A stretch of DNA of 64,000 nucleotides from contig NZ_CP162004.1 in assembly GCF_040822115.1 (NCBI RefSeq), forward strand, positions 1,674,001 to 1,738,000. Direction: 5' to 3'. Within the stretch, counting starts at the first letter, position 1, and every line of letters starts with the position of its first letter. Below are positions 44,743-52,834 of this stretch, piece after piece. Under the pieces are notes generated by a model that saw only the letters and a list, made by a program, of their open reading frames with translations, had not been told where the DNA came from and did not search any database. Made by a program: the position numbers and the translations under genes. This stretch comes from Flavobacterium sp. WC2421 (GTDB lineage Bacteria > Bacteroidota > Bacteroidia > Flavobacteriales > Flavobacteriaceae).

Positions 44743-45300
44743 TTATTTAGTATCAGGGATAAAGTCAAGAGCGATAGAATTCATACAGTATCTTTTGTGA
44801 GTAGGAGCAGGTCCATCATCAAATAGGTGTCCAAGGTGTCCACCACATCGACCGCATAGTGCTTCAATTCGTTCCATGCCTAAAGAGTTATCTGTTTTAT
44901 AGATTACACTTTTTTTATTGTCTTGTTCAAAGAAACTTGGCCATCCGCAACTACTTGCAAATTTGGCACTAGAACGGAATAATTTATTACCGCAAGCGGC
45001 ACAATAATAGGTTCCTTTTTCGTCGGAGTTCCAATATTTTCCTGTAAATGGTCTTTCAGTGTCAGCATGTCTAGTTACAGCATATACATCATCCGAAAGT
45101 ACTTTTTTCCATTCAGCATCCGTTAGATCTAATTTTGTTGTGTCAGTATTGGAATAATAAGGGTTTTCTGGCTTACTGATTTTATTTTCCATAGTTGTTG
45201 ATTTTTCTATTTTGTTTTGTTTTTTTCCTGTTTGTCCACAAGCCGTGATTACAAACAATGGAAGAAAGAATAAAAGGCTAAAAAAAGATTTTGTTTTCAT
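44743..45300 (-). CDS. msrB: Peptide methionine-R-sulfoxide reductase MsrB, lipoprotein
   Basis: 185 residues. A signal peptide with lipobox ITAC (Cys21) predicts a lipoprotein. The MsrB domain (about 55-180) has two CxxC pairs for zinc, CAACGNKLF and CGRCGGHLGH, and the catalytic Cys in KRYCMNS. It reduces the R-epimers of methionine sulfoxide, complementing MsrA. Both enzymes are envelope forms made from one operon, msrB first. Electron supply must come from another envelope thiol system not seen here. Confidence 0.92.
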   Translation of the reverse strand: MKTKSFFSLLFFLPLFVITACGQTGKKQNKIEKSTTMENKISKPENPYYSNTDTTKLDLTDAEWKKVLSDDVYAVTRHADTERPFTGKYWNSDEKGTYYCAACGNKLFRSSAKFASSCGWPSFFEQDNKKSVIYKTDNSLGMERIEALCGRCGGHLGHLFDDGPAPTHKRYCMNSIALDFIPDTK

Positions 45301-45328
45301 AGGTAAATAATATTAAATATTTATAGTA

Positions 45329-45336
45329 CAAATTTA
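45329..45336 (-). promoter_or_regulatory. Candidate msrB promoter -7 element (TAAATTTG on minus strand)
   Basis: Exact TAnnTTTG match, 29 bases upstream of the msrB start codon. No TTTG at the expected upstream position. Confidence 0.45.
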
Positions 45337-45451
45337 AGCAGCTGTTTTAAGAAGTAATGTCGTGTACTTTACAATTTAACAGCTAATTGTATAAGTTTTA
45401 ACTAATGATAGTTACGTATTTAAAGTGTTTTTGGTTTTTAATAGAAAATAT

Positions 45452-45913
45452 TTACAAGCCAAGTCTCATGTTTATTAAATGTTTTTTGAAGCCCACTTTT
45501 TCATAGGCTTTAATGGCTGAAGGGTTGTCATTGTAAACATCTAAGCGAAGCTCAACAATATCCTGAGTACGACACCATACTTTTAATGATTCAATAATTT
45601 TAGCATTGACTCCTTTTCCCCTATAGTCAGCATGGGTAAACATAAATCCTAAATAGGCATAATCTATATGATTCAAATACGGTTTTGCAGTTTCTATTCG
45701 TGCGTAACCTGAACCTACAATTATGGAGTCAATCGTAGCAACTAAAACTTCAACTTCGGGTGCTGCAATCATTTTTTCTATATCGTAATAATGAATTTTT
45801 TCCTTTTTTAATGTTGGATCGTACGGACGTTCCGCTTCAATAATTCCTTGTTCGAATTCAAGAAGTGTTGTAAGGTCGCTTAAAAGGGCTTTTCGTATGT
45901 GTATAGAATTCAT
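45452..45913 (-). CDS. GNAT family N-acetyltransferase
   Basis: 153 residues, one GNAT domain. GSGYARIETA, FMFTHADYRGKGVNAKIIESL (the acetyl-CoA-binding R/Q-x-x-G-x-G/A block) and a C-terminal LDVYNDNPSAIKAYEKVGF are the conserved family parts. The acceptor is unknown; the setting gives no clue. A TACTTTTG promoter element lies 23 bases upstream of the start codon. It is divergent from idi. Confidence 0.87.
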   Translation of the reverse strand: MNSIHIRKALLSDLTTLLEFEQGIIEAERPYDPTLKKEKIHYYDIEKMIAAPEVEVLVATIDSIIVGSGYARIETAKPYLNHIDYAYLGFMFTHADYRGKGVNAKIIESLKVWCRTQDIVELRLDVYNDNPSAIKAYEKVGFKKHLINMRLGL

Positions 45914-45935
45914 TGTAATGTAGGGTTAAGATTAT

Positions 45936-45943
45936 CAAAAGTA
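45936..45943 (-). promoter_or_regulatory. Candidate promoter -7 element (TACTTTTG on minus strand)
   Basis: Exact TAnnTTTG match upstream of the GNAT gene. The spacing to the start codon (22 bases) is similar to that of msrB. Confidence 0.45.
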
Positions 45944-46057
45944 CTAAAGTTTATTGACGTGGACGGTATCAATAGAGTAGTGAAATACGCTATTTTATTT
46001 GCTCATGAACAAAATGAAAGAGAACGTTAAAGCCTGTTTTTTTCTGTATCTTTTTTG

Positions 46058-46065
46058 TATTTTTG
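46058..46065 (+). promoter_or_regulatory. Candidate idi promoter -7 element (TATTTTTG)
   Basis: Exact TAnnTTTG match ending 18 bases before the chosen idi start. It supports that start, because a longer coding frame from 45999 would contain the promoter. Confidence 0.5.
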
Positions 46066-46082
46066 TGATGCTAAAAATAAAT

Positions 46083-46610
46083 ATGATAGAAGAAAACGTA
46101 ATATTAGTTAATACTGACGATGTACAAATTGGATTGATGCCAAAATTAGAGGCGCATGAAAAGGCTTTGTTGCATCGTGCCTTTTCTGTTTTTGTTTTAA
46201 ACAGTAAAAATGAATTAATGCTGCAACAGCGGGCACACCATAAATACCATTCTCCTTTGTTATGGACTAATACTTGTTGTAGTCATCAAAGGGAAGGGGA
46301 GACTAATGTCCAAGCTGGAAGTCGCAGGTTATTTGAAGAAATGGGTTTTAAAACAGAGCTTAAAGAATTATTTCACTTTATCTATAAAGCTCCTTTTGAT
46401 AACGGATTGACGGAACATGAATTGGATCATGTGATGATCGGCTATTATAATGAAAGTCCAGAAATAAATACCGAAGAAGTTGAATCTTGGAAATGGATGA
46501 GTATCGATGCTGTTCAAGAGGATATGCAGTTGCATCCAGAGATCTATACCGTTTGGTTTAAAATTATTTTTGACGAGTTTTATCATTTTCTAGAAGATCA
46601 TAAAGTATAG
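46083..46610 (+). CDS. idi: Isopentenyl-diphosphate delta-isomerase, type I
   Basis: 175 residues from ATG 46083. HRAFSVFVLNSKNELMLQQRA and WTNTCCSHQREGET give the type I isomerase signature with catalytic Cys in TNTCCSH. A Nudix-like motif in AGSRRLFEEMGF and the Glu-containing ELDHVMIGYY segment follow. It interconverts isopentenyl and dimethylallyl diphosphate for isoprenoid (quinone, undecaprenyl) synthesis. An upstream frame from 45999 adds a hydrophobic stretch that would overlie a good promoter, so it was rejected. queD follows after 50 bases. Confidence 0.93.
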   Translation: MIEENVILVNTDDVQIGLMPKLEAHEKALLHRAFSVFVLNSKNELMLQQRAHHKYHSPLLWTNTCCSHQREGETNVQAGSRRLFEEMGFKTELKELFHFIYKAPFDNGLTEHELDHVMIGYYNESPEINTEEVESWKWMSIDAVQEDMQLHPEIYTVWFKIIFDEFYHFLEDHKV

Positions 46611-46660
46611 AAGGTAAGTTTTGAGCCTTTGAATTTAAAAAAAAAATACACGATAATAAT

Positions 46661-47071
46661 ATGAAAGTTACTATAAGTAGAAAAGCGCATTTTAATGCAG
46701 CTCATAGGTTGTATCGGAAGGATTGGACATTTGAAAAAAATGATGCGGTTTTCGGAAAATGTAATAATCCCAACTTTCATGGACATAATTATGATTTGAC
46801 TGTAAGTGTTACTGGTGCAATTGATCAAGAGACCGGTTTTGTAATGGATGTGAAAATTTTGGCTGACATTATTCATGAAGAAGTCGAAAGTCAATTTGAT
46901 CATAAAAACCTGAATTTAGATGTTCCTGAATTTGAAAATTTAAATCCCACTGCTGAAAATATTGTGGTTGTTATTTGGAATAAAATCCGAAAAAGAATTA
47001 AACAAGAGTTTGATTTAGAAGTAGTGCTTTATGAAACGGCTCGAAATTTTGTAACCTATAAAGGAGAATAA
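46661..47071 (+). CDS. queD: 6-carboxytetrahydropterin synthase / PTPS family QueD
   Basis: 136 residues. FNAAHRLYRKDW, CNNPNFHGHNYDL and the late VLYETARNFVTY segment contain the zinc-binding His (HxHxxx pattern) and the catalytic Cys/Asp/His of the PTPS family. In bacteria QueD converts dihydroneopterin triphosphate to carboxytetrahydropterin for queuosine synthesis. No other que gene is next to it. It shares one base with the peroxiredoxin gene (TAATG). Confidence 0.88.
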   Translation: MKVTISRKAHFNAAHRLYRKDWTFEKNDAVFGKCNNPNFHGHNYDLTVSVTGAIDQETGFVMDVKILADIIHEEVESQFDHKNLNLDVPEFENLNPTAENIVVVIWNKIRKRIKQEFDLEVVLYETARNFVTYKGE

Positions 47072-47529
47072 TGGCATTGCGTGTGGGGGATAAAATCCCA
47101 AATTTTAAGGGGAAAGACGCTAATGGTAATGATTTTAACATCGAAAGCATTATAGGTAAAAAACCAATTGTTATTTATTTTTATCCTAAAGACAATACTT
47201 CTATTTGTACTGCGCAGGCTTGCAGTTTTAGAGATCAATATGAGGAATTTACTGATCTAGGTGCTGAGGTAATTGGTGTCAGCAGTGATAGTGTTGCTTC
47301 GCATAAAGATTTTGCAAAAGAACATCAGTTGCCTTTTATTTTATTATCCGACAGTGATAAAAAAATCAGAACTCTTTTTGGTGTTCCTTCTGCTTTATTT
47401 GGGTTGCTCCCTGGAAGAGTTACTTATGTAGTTGATAAAAAAGGGGTTGTTCAGCTGATTTTTAACAGTATAAAAGGGCAAAATCATATCGTAAAAGCAT
47501 TAGAGTCTATAAAAAAATTAGTATCATAA
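47071..47529 (+). CDS. Peroxiredoxin, Bcp/PrxQ type
   Basis: 152 residues. The IYFYPKDNTSICTAQACSFRD segment holds the peroxidatic Cys46 and resolving Cys51 spaced as in Bcp/PrxQ proteins (CxxxxC). The chain covers one AhpC/TSA thioredoxin-like domain without signal peptide, so it reduces hydroperoxides in the cytoplasm. The usual PxxxTxxC becomes DNTSIC, with Thr43 in the place of the catalytic Thr. The ATG overlaps the queD stop by one base. Confidence 0.9.
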   Translation: MALRVGDKIPNFKGKDANGNDFNIESIIGKKPIVIYFYPKDNTSICTAQACSFRDQYEEFTDLGAEVIGVSSDSVASHKDFAKEHQLPFILLSDSDKKIRTLFGVPSALFGLLPGRVTYVVDKKGVVQLIFNSIKGQNHIVKALESIKKLVS

Positions 47530-47597
47530 AAGAACAAAATAGTATTAGATATAATTTACTTAAAGAGTGAATTTTGTCGTTTAAAAACGGAAGAAAA

Positions 47598-48566
47598 ATG
47601 AATAAAATGGTATACCCTTTGCAATTTGACCCTATATTGAAAGATAGAATATGGGGAGGTGAAAAATTAAAAACGATACTTAATAAGCCTATTGAGTCAA
47701 AAATCACGGGGGAGAGTTGGGAATTATCCACAGTGGAAGGTGATGTTAGTGTAATTGCTAATGGAGAATTTAAGGGAAAATCTTTAACAGAAGTAATTGA
47801 AGAGTTACCAAATGAAATACTAGGAACTGAAGTTCATAAACGTTTTGGAAAACAATTTCCATTACTTTTTAAATATTTAGATGCACGTGAAGATTTGTCT
47901 ATTCAGGTGCACCCTAATGATGAGTTAGCAAAAAAACGTCACAATTCTTTTGGAAAAACGGAGATGTGGTACATCATGCAAGCGGATCCAGATTCAAGAA
48001 TAATTGTTGGTTTTAAAGAAAAGTCAAATGCAAATGAGTATTTAGAACATCTTAAAAATAAAACATTGTTGTCCATTCTTGATGATGTTGAAGTAAAAGA
48101 GGGAGATGTATTTTTTCTTGAGACAGGAACGGTTCACGCTATTGGAGCAGGATTAGTAGTTGCGGAGATTCAGCAAACCTCAGATATTACGTATCGTATT
48201 TACGATTTTGACCGAGTAGATGCTCAAGGGAATACTAGAGAATTGCATATTGATTTGGCTTTAGAAGCTATTAACTATGATAAAGTGGAAGCATATAGAT
48301 CCTACAAAAAGGATGAGAATGTATCAAACACGATAGTTAATTGTCCTTATTTTACAACTAATTTTATTCCGTTAGAAGATACTGTAAATGTTTCTAAAAC
48401 AGGAAATAGTTTTACAGTATATATGTGTGTAGATGGAGAATTTGAGTTAGAATATGATATGAATATTTACACGTATAAAAAAGGAGATACTGTTTTGATT
48501 CCAGCTGCAATGGATTATTATGTTATCACCGGAAAAGCTTCTATTTTAGAAATTTACATTTCATAG
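47598..48566 (+). CDS. manA: Mannose-6-phosphate isomerase, class I
   Basis: 322 residues from ATG 47598. A TTG eight codons upstream would add an unlike N-terminus. DRIWGGEKLKTIL, the QVHPND segment (zinc-binding), the FLETGTVHAIG segment and AEIQQTSDITYRIYDF mark a type I phosphomannose isomerase of the short Bacillus/Bacteroidota kind. It interconverts fructose 6-phosphate and mannose 6-phosphate, a supply route for GDP-mannose and so for glycan synthesis. It stands alone, well away from the polysaccharide locus. Confidence 0.9.
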   Translation: MNKMVYPLQFDPILKDRIWGGEKLKTILNKPIESKITGESWELSTVEGDVSVIANGEFKGKSLTEVIEELPNEILGTEVHKRFGKQFPLLFKYLDAREDLSIQVHPNDELAKKRHNSFGKTEMWYIMQADPDSRIIVGFKEKSNANEYLEHLKNKTLLSILDDVEVKEGDVFFLETGTVHAIGAGLVVAEIQQTSDITYRIYDFDRVDAQGNTRELHIDLALEAINYDKVEAYRSYKKDENVSNTIVNCPYFTTNFIPLEDTVNVSKTGNSFTVYMCVDGEFELEYDMNIYTYKKGDTVLIPAAMDYYVITGKASILEIYIS

Positions 48567-48588
48567 TAAGTTATAGAAAGATTATGTG

Positions 48589-48596
48589 TACTTTTG
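48589..48596 (+). promoter_or_regulatory. Candidate promoter -7 element (TACTTTTG)
   Basis: Exact TAnnTTTG match 26 bases before the start codon of the 88-residue gene. GTAA stands at the -33 position. Confidence 0.5.
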
Positions 48597-48622
48597 CAGA
48601 CGCAAATTAAAATTAAAGAAAA

Positions 48623-48889
48623 ATGGCAAACGTTAAAAATTTAAAAAAAGACATCAACTACGTTTTAGGAGATATAATTGAAGCAGTTTATTTGTTTGAG
48701 ATTTCAACTACTGGAAAACCAACAACAGAAACTAATGATTTAATTGATGAAGCTATCGCTGCTTTTGACGTTTTAATCACTAAAGTGAACGCTAAAAAAG
48801 TGGAAAATAAAAAAGCACACTTCAAACAAATCAATGTTGAATTGGAACAAACTGCAAATCAATTGATTGCTAAAATCAACGAATTGTAG
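48623..48889 (+). CDS. Conserved small hypothetical protein, helical
   Basis: 88 residues, charged, strongly helical by composition, no signal peptide. The pattern of a Lys-rich start, a DLIDEAIAAFDVLITKV middle and an end in ELEQTANQLIAKINEL suggests a two-helix bundle. It is preceded by a good promoter and followed by the tRNA cluster. I recognise no domain. Comparable short proteins occur widely in flavobacteria, but I know of no function. Confidence 0.75.
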   Translation: MANVKNLKKDINYVLGDIIEAVYLFEISTTGKPTTETNDLIDEAIAAFDVLITKVNAKKVENKKAHFKQINVELEQTANQLIAKINEL

Positions 48890-48921
48890 TCGAAAAAAAC
48901 GATAAAAAAGTGCAGATTTAT

Positions 48922-48952
48922 TTTGGAGAAATCGAATTCATCTGTATATTTG
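48922..48952 (+). promoter_or_regulatory. tRNA-Thr promoter 1, TTTG-N19-TATATTTG
   Basis: TTTG at 48922-48925, exactly 19 bases, then TATATTTG at 48945-48952. All consensus positions match. It ends 15 bases before the tRNA. Confidence 0.85.
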
Positions 48953-48967
48953 CACCCGTAATGAGAC

Positions 48968-49041
48968 GCCAGCGTAGCTCAGTTGGCTAGAGCAGCTGAT
49001 TTGTAATCAGCAGGTCGTGGGTTCGAGTCCCTCCGCCGGCT
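48968..49041 (+). tRNA. tRNA-Thr (anticodon TGT), copy 1
   Basis: 74 bases folding as a cloverleaf: D stem GCTC/GAGC, anticodon stem GCTGA/TCAGC around the loop TTTGTAA with TGT at the anticodon positions, TTCGAGT T-loop, discriminator T. CCA is not encoded. The acceptor stem has A4 opposite C69 and the T-stem has T50 opposite T64, both unpaired. The whole gene is repeated 226 bases downstream with the same mismatches. Confidence 0.95.
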
Positions 49042-49047
49042 CATTGT

Positions 49048-49079
49048 AAAACCATCTAACTTTGTTAGGTGGTTTTTTT
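49048..49079 (+). terminator. Terminator of tRNA-Thr copy 1
   Basis: AAAACCATCTAAC pairs with GTTAGGTGGTTTT around a TTT loop, followed by seven T. Confidence 0.85.
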
Positions 49080-49145
49080 ATGATTTCTAATTAAAACCGT
49101 CTATTTTGGTCGCTATAAAATAATTTATATTTTATTGTTATTTTG

Positions 49146-49176
49146 TTTGGAGATTTGGAATTCATCATTATATTTG
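49146..49176 (+). promoter_or_regulatory. tRNA-Thr promoter 2, TTTG-N19-TATATTTG
   Basis: TTTG at 49146-49149, a 19-base spacer and TATATTTG at 49169-49176, identical in both boxes to promoter 1. It sits 17 bases before the second tRNA. Confidence 0.85.
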
Positions 49177-49193
49177 CACCCGAGAAATGAGAC

Positions 49194-49267
49194 GCCAGCG
49201 TAGCTCAGTTGGCTAGAGCAGCTGATTTGTAATCAGCAGGTCGTGGGTTCGAGTCCCTCCGCCGGCT
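49194..49267 (+). tRNA. tRNA-Thr (anticodon TGT), copy 2
   Basis: 74 bases, identical to the gene at 48968-49041, including the A4/C69 and T50/T64 mismatches. It has its own promoter and its own terminator, so the two are separate transcription units made by tandem duplication. Confidence 0.95.
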
Positions 49268-49273
49268 CATCGT

Positions 49274-49307
49274 AAAACCATCTAACTTTTGTTAGGTGGT
49301 TTTTTTA
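49274..49307 (+). terminator. Terminator of tRNA-Thr copy 2
   Basis: Same AACCATCTAAC/GTTAGGTGGTT stem as copy 1 with one extra T in the loop, then a T run. Confidence 0.85.
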
Positions 49308-49380
49308 TTTTAAAATGAAACTCATATTATTATTTTTATCAAATAAAATTATGGTGTCTTAGTTGAAAATGCAATAAACA

Positions 49381-49414
49381 AAAAACGCCTCGTTTTAGCG
49401 AGGCGTTTTTTTTT
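49381..49414. terminator. Strong bidirectional terminator
   Basis: CGCCTCG (49386-49392) and CGAGGCG (49399-49405) flanked by A and T runs on either side, loop TTTTAG. It can end the minus-strand DUF4369 gene and any read-through from the tRNA side. Confidence 0.85.
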
Positions 49415-49439
49415 GTATTCAACTGAAAATTCAATTCCT

Positions 49440-50150
49440 TTATTTCTGAGCTTTAATTGAAGTAACATATTCCGTTAGTTTCTTTCCATAAAGCGATTGT
49501 GCCACTTTAGGAGTCATAGATTTCTGGATTGTATCTAGATATTTAATATTGATGTCATAGATCTCTGATAAGGCAATATAAGGAGCTACTTCATGGTCTT
49601 TGTTGTTTATGGCAAAATTAGTAGCGTACAAGTACTTTCTTTTGATGTTTGAATCTTGTTTCGCACTTAGGCTATCGATTGCAATTGCATTTTTACTTTT
49701 TATTGCATTGAATTTTTGTTCAATCAAAGTAAGGTTTTCATCTTTAAATCTAGAATTGATCTTTTTGTATTCATCCAATAATTCTTGATTTTTAGATCCA
49801 GTAATTTTGGCGTCAGAAATATAAGAGTCAAGAGTAGTTTCAATATTTATATTCCCTGGTTCAGCAAAAAATAATATATTATTGTCCAATGAATTCGTTA
49901 CTCCTCTGTCTAGAAATAAATAAAGCATTTCTGGTGATTTTAAATCGATATCACTTGTAAATGTAGAGCTACCATTAATTGTTATGGTGTCTATAGCAAC
50001 AAGGGAAGAGTCAACGACTCTCTGAATGTATAAAGTTCCACTTTTAAGGCCTTTAATGTTTCCTGTGATGTGTACGTTTTCTTTGGATTCGTTTTTATTG
50101 CATGACACTAAAAGAACTAGTGAAAAGAATGCAAGAATTGTTTTTTTCAT
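49440..50150 (-). CDS. DUF4369 domain lipoprotein
   Basis: 236 residues. The signal peptide ends in lipobox LVSC (Cys17), so it is a lipoprotein. HITGNIKGLKSGTLYIQR and the FTSDIDLKSPEMLYLFLD and ILFFAEPGNINIETTLD segments are typical DUF4369 beta-rich parts, usually the N-terminal domain of thioredoxin-like TlpA-type proteins in Bacteroidota. Here no thioredoxin domain follows; the helical C-terminal half instead resembles a linker. The function of DUF4369 is unknown. It lies between two terminators and is therefore probably monocistronic. Confidence 0.82.
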   Translation of the reverse strand: MKKTILAFFSLVLLVSCNKNESKENVHITGNIKGLKSGTLYIQRVVDSSLVAIDTITINGSSTFTSDIDLKSPEMLYLFLDRGVTNSLDNNILFFAEPGNINIETTLDSYISDAKITGSKNQELLDEYKKINSRFKDENLTLIEQKFNAIKSKNAIAIDSLSAKQDSNIKRKYLYATNFAINNKDHEVAPYIALSEIYDINIKYLDTIQKSMTPKVAQSLYGKKLTEYVTSIKAQK

Positions 50151-50227
50151 TGGTTATCTATTTTGGTGCAAAATAAAGAAAATTGTTGGAAAGTGGAAGA
50201 ATTAACTTCTTGTAATTTTATAAAAAA

Positions 50228-50257
50228 AAATCCCAATCTATTTCTAAATTGGGATTT
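50228..50257 (-). terminator. Terminator of the M61 peptidase gene
   Basis: AAATCCCAAT (50228-50237) pairs with ATTGGGATTT (50248-50257), 10 bp around a 10-base loop. A long T run follows on the minus strand. Confidence 0.8.
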
Positions 50258-50274
50258 GTCAAAGTTTTATTTAA

Positions 50275-52137
50275 TTAGCCTTTCAACCAAGCTTCTTTTA
50301 GGATACTTTTTGTTGAATCAGTCGCCTTCACAACCTCTTTTTCTTCATAAGGAAGTTTAACAATGCCTTTAATTGTTTGTTCTGAACCATTTCTTTTTAT
50401 TTTCACTGTAATAGGATCATTCTCTTTCCATTTTTCACTTTCAGCTATCATTTCATAGATGTTGTCAAGTGTGTAAGACTGGTTGTTAATGGCTACTAAA
50501 ACATCGCCTCCTTTAAGGTCTAGAGAAGTATAAAAAGCATTTAATTCAATTTCGGGAATAACGACAATTTCTTTGGTTTGAGGACTCACAGTAATGTAAG
50601 GTGTTTGTCCTTTTAGAAATATGTTTCCTGGTGTTTTTTCAGATGTTAGTGTTAGTCCCACTTTTGCAAAATAAGTGGCGTAAGGAATTGGGGTTGTTCC
50701 TGCAACATAAGTTTTTAAAAATTCACCCACTTCTGGGTAGGTCAGTTCCGTGATTTTGGCAAAAAGCTCATTGTCATTAAATGGTTTAGAAACGCCATAC
50801 TCTTTGGACAATTTTTGCATTAAATCAAGAATTCCTCTTTGTCCGTTGCTTTTTTCTCTAATTATAATGTCCAAACACATCCCTATTAAAGATCCTTTTT
50901 GGTACACATTTATGTATTGATCTTTGTAAGGCTCTTTTAATACATTAGCACTCATTGTTGTAAATGACATCGTATCATTCATAGCATTGGCGCGCTCTAT
51001 TTGGTCAGAAAGGCGACTGTAAAAGTCTTCTTCAGTAATTAAGCCTTGATTTATTTGAAATAAATTGGCAAAATATTCTGTAACTCCTTCATACATCCAT
51101 AAATGCTCTGACATTTTTGGATCATTATAATCAAAAAATTGAATTTCTTTTGAATGAATACTTAAAGGAGTAACGATATGAAAGAATTCGTGAGATACCA
51201 CATCCATCATCGATTTTACTAACTCTTCTTTTGGCATCACTTCAGGTAGGACAACAGTAGTTGCAGTAGGATGTTCTAATGCTCCAAATCCTTTAGCATC
51301 TGTATCGGTCATCGTCGATAAGTACAACAAAACACTGTATTTTTTAGTGGTGTTTATTTTTCCTAAAAAGTGTTTTTGCGCCGTCATCATTGTTTTCATT
51401 TCTGGAGTAATACTTTCGGCAGTTACTTTTCCAGTGGGAGAATAGACAGCAATATTAATTTCCATTCCGTCAACTGTAAAAGAAGTATGATCGGGTTTTG
51501 AATACATGATTGGGTTTTCTACTAACTCTGCGTAACGGGATGTGATAAATACATCATTAGTGTTACTATCATCAATGTCAGTCATTGAAGTAGCTCCCCA
51601 TATTTCACCTGGATGTGAAATGGTAACTTTGTATGGATTAGACATATAATTTGTAAAATACCCTACAAAACAATGGGTGTTTAACAGGATGTTTTTTCCC
51701 GAATCAATGTTTGAACCTGCTGGTGAGAAAACATCATCTTTACCAAATTCAGTTCCTTTTTCAGTGTCAAAGGAATCATTAACCCAATAGGTGATTTTGC
51801 TCAAAGTCTTCGCTTTTGCAATTGACCAAGAATTAACATCTAGTTTTTTTACATCTAATGCGTTTCCTTTTTTGTCATATGCTTTTAAATCAGTAATAAA
51901 GCGGCCATAATTGTCCTCAGAATAAGTACCTGGAACTGTTTTAGGGATATGGAAAGTAATTTCATCAGTGGTGATTGCAGGTGTATTTACTGTCACCATT
52001 ACCTTATCATCCTTGATGTCATTTAAATTAATTGCTACTTCAATGTTTTCTTTAATTGAAGATGAGGTTACGGAGCTTGCTGTTTTACATCCTACTAATA
52101 CGGAAGCTAGGGTAAAGGCAAAAAGTATCTTTTTCAT
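50275..52137 (-). CDS. M61 family metallopeptidase with PDZ domain, lipoprotein
   Basis: 620 residues. A lipoprotein signal peptide ends at lipobox LVGC (Cys17). An N-terminal beta-rich domain (about 30-240) precedes the catalytic part, with HEFFH at 316-320 and the downstream WMYEGVTEYFANL segment supplying the third zinc ligand (Glu). A PDZ-like domain fills the end (about 500-600: LDLKGGDVLVAINN). This is the M61 (glycyl aminopeptidase) layout. It likely processes peptides in the periplasm or outer membrane; specificity is unknown. Confidence 0.88.
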   Translation of the reverse strand: MKKILFAFTLASVLVGCKTASSVTSSSIKENIEVAINLNDIKDDKVMVTVNTPAITTDEITFHIPKTVPGTYSEDNYGRFITDLKAYDKKGNALDVKKLDVNSWSIAKAKTLSKITYWVNDSFDTEKGTEFGKDDVFSPAGSNIDSGKNILLNTHCFVGYFTNYMSNPYKVTISHPGEIWGATSMTDIDDSNTNDVFITSRYAELVENPIMYSKPDHTSFTVDGMEINIAVYSPTGKVTAESITPEMKTMMTAQKHFLGKINTTKKYSVLLYLSTMTDTDAKGFGALEHPTATTVVLPEVMPKEELVKSMMDVVSHEFFHIVTPLSIHSKEIQFFDYNDPKMSEHLWMYEGVTEYFANLFQINQGLITEEDFYSRLSDQIERANAMNDTMSFTTMSANVLKEPYKDQYINVYQKGSLIGMCLDIIIREKSNGQRGILDLMQKLSKEYGVSKPFNDNELFAKITELTYPEVGEFLKTYVAGTTPIPYATYFAKVGLTLTSEKTPGNIFLKGQTPYITVSPQTKEIVVIPEIELNAFYTSLDLKGGDVLVAINNQSYTLDNIYEMIAESEKWKENDPITVKIKRNGSEQTIKGIVKLPYEEKEVVKATDSTKSILKEAWLKG

Positions 52138-52230
52138 TTTAAATTTGATTTTGACTATTAGACTTATTTGTACTCATCTTGTTACAAGCTTTTTTAATAT
52201 TTTTTATATGGTTTTTATTTTTGAATAAAA

Positions 52231-52257
52231 AAAAACACTCTAATTAAGAGTGTTTTT
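52231..52257 (-). terminator. Terminator of the TIGR03643-family gene
   Basis: AAAACACTCT paired with AGAGTGTTTT around an AATTA loop, with A and T runs on both sides. It may also work for plus-strand read-through. Confidence 0.75.
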
Positions 52258-52265
52258 TTAATTGG

Positions 52266-52547
52266 TTAGTCCAATTTATTTTTTATGTAATATTTGCCAT
52301 CCAAATCTTCATCAAAATCATCAATTTTCAGCGGTTTTGGTTTTGGTTTATTTGCGGTAGCTTTCTTTTTCCACATCTCAAATTTTTCTGCAGGCATCTT
52401 CTTCTTCATTATTTCCAGAACTTCTTTTTCGACCAGACCAAATTCTTTTTTGATAATCTCAAAAGGATTTTTTTCTTCTAAGGCCAATGTAACAAGTTTT
52501 TCTGTTTGCTCCCAGGTCAGTTCTTTTCGGTTACTCTTTTTCATCAC
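52266..52547 (-). CDS. TIGR03643 / DUF2805 family protein
   Basis: 93 residues. ELTWEQTEKLVTLALEEKNPFEIIKKEFGLVEKEVLEIMKKKM shows the family pattern of a helix-turn-helix-like fold, though without a clear DNA-recognition helix; the following Lys/Pro-rich linker is variable. Function unknown. The first two codons are both ATG; either could start. It is monocistronic with a terminator at its end. Confidence 0.75.
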   Translation of the reverse strand: MMKKSNRKELTWEQTEKLVTLALEEKNPFEIIKKEFGLVEKEVLEIMKKKMPAEKFEMWKKKATANKPKPKPLKIDDFDEDLDGKYYIKNKLD

Positions 52548-52834
52548 GTGAAAATTAATTCAAATTGGTTTTAATGATTAAAATAATTGATTCTAAATTA
52601 GATACCAATATTAATAAAAAAAATAATTACTTTACGTCAAAAGAGTATTTTTTTTTTAATGTATTTAAATATTCTATTCTAGTTTTTGCTTTTGGCAAGG
52701 AATTTTTATTGAATTTTTCAATTTATTGCGTACTTCAATTTCCATAGGTCGAATAGTTAACGAATATGAAAATCATTTAATGTTTTTGAGATTCTTCAAT
52801 TTTGAAGGTATCTATGTACTATAAATATAGTTTT

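Noticed and set aside
52548..52834. Possible 60-residue gene at 52565-52747
   Set aside because: Very AT-rich, Asn/Lys/Phe-dominated translation with no start context; looks non-coding.
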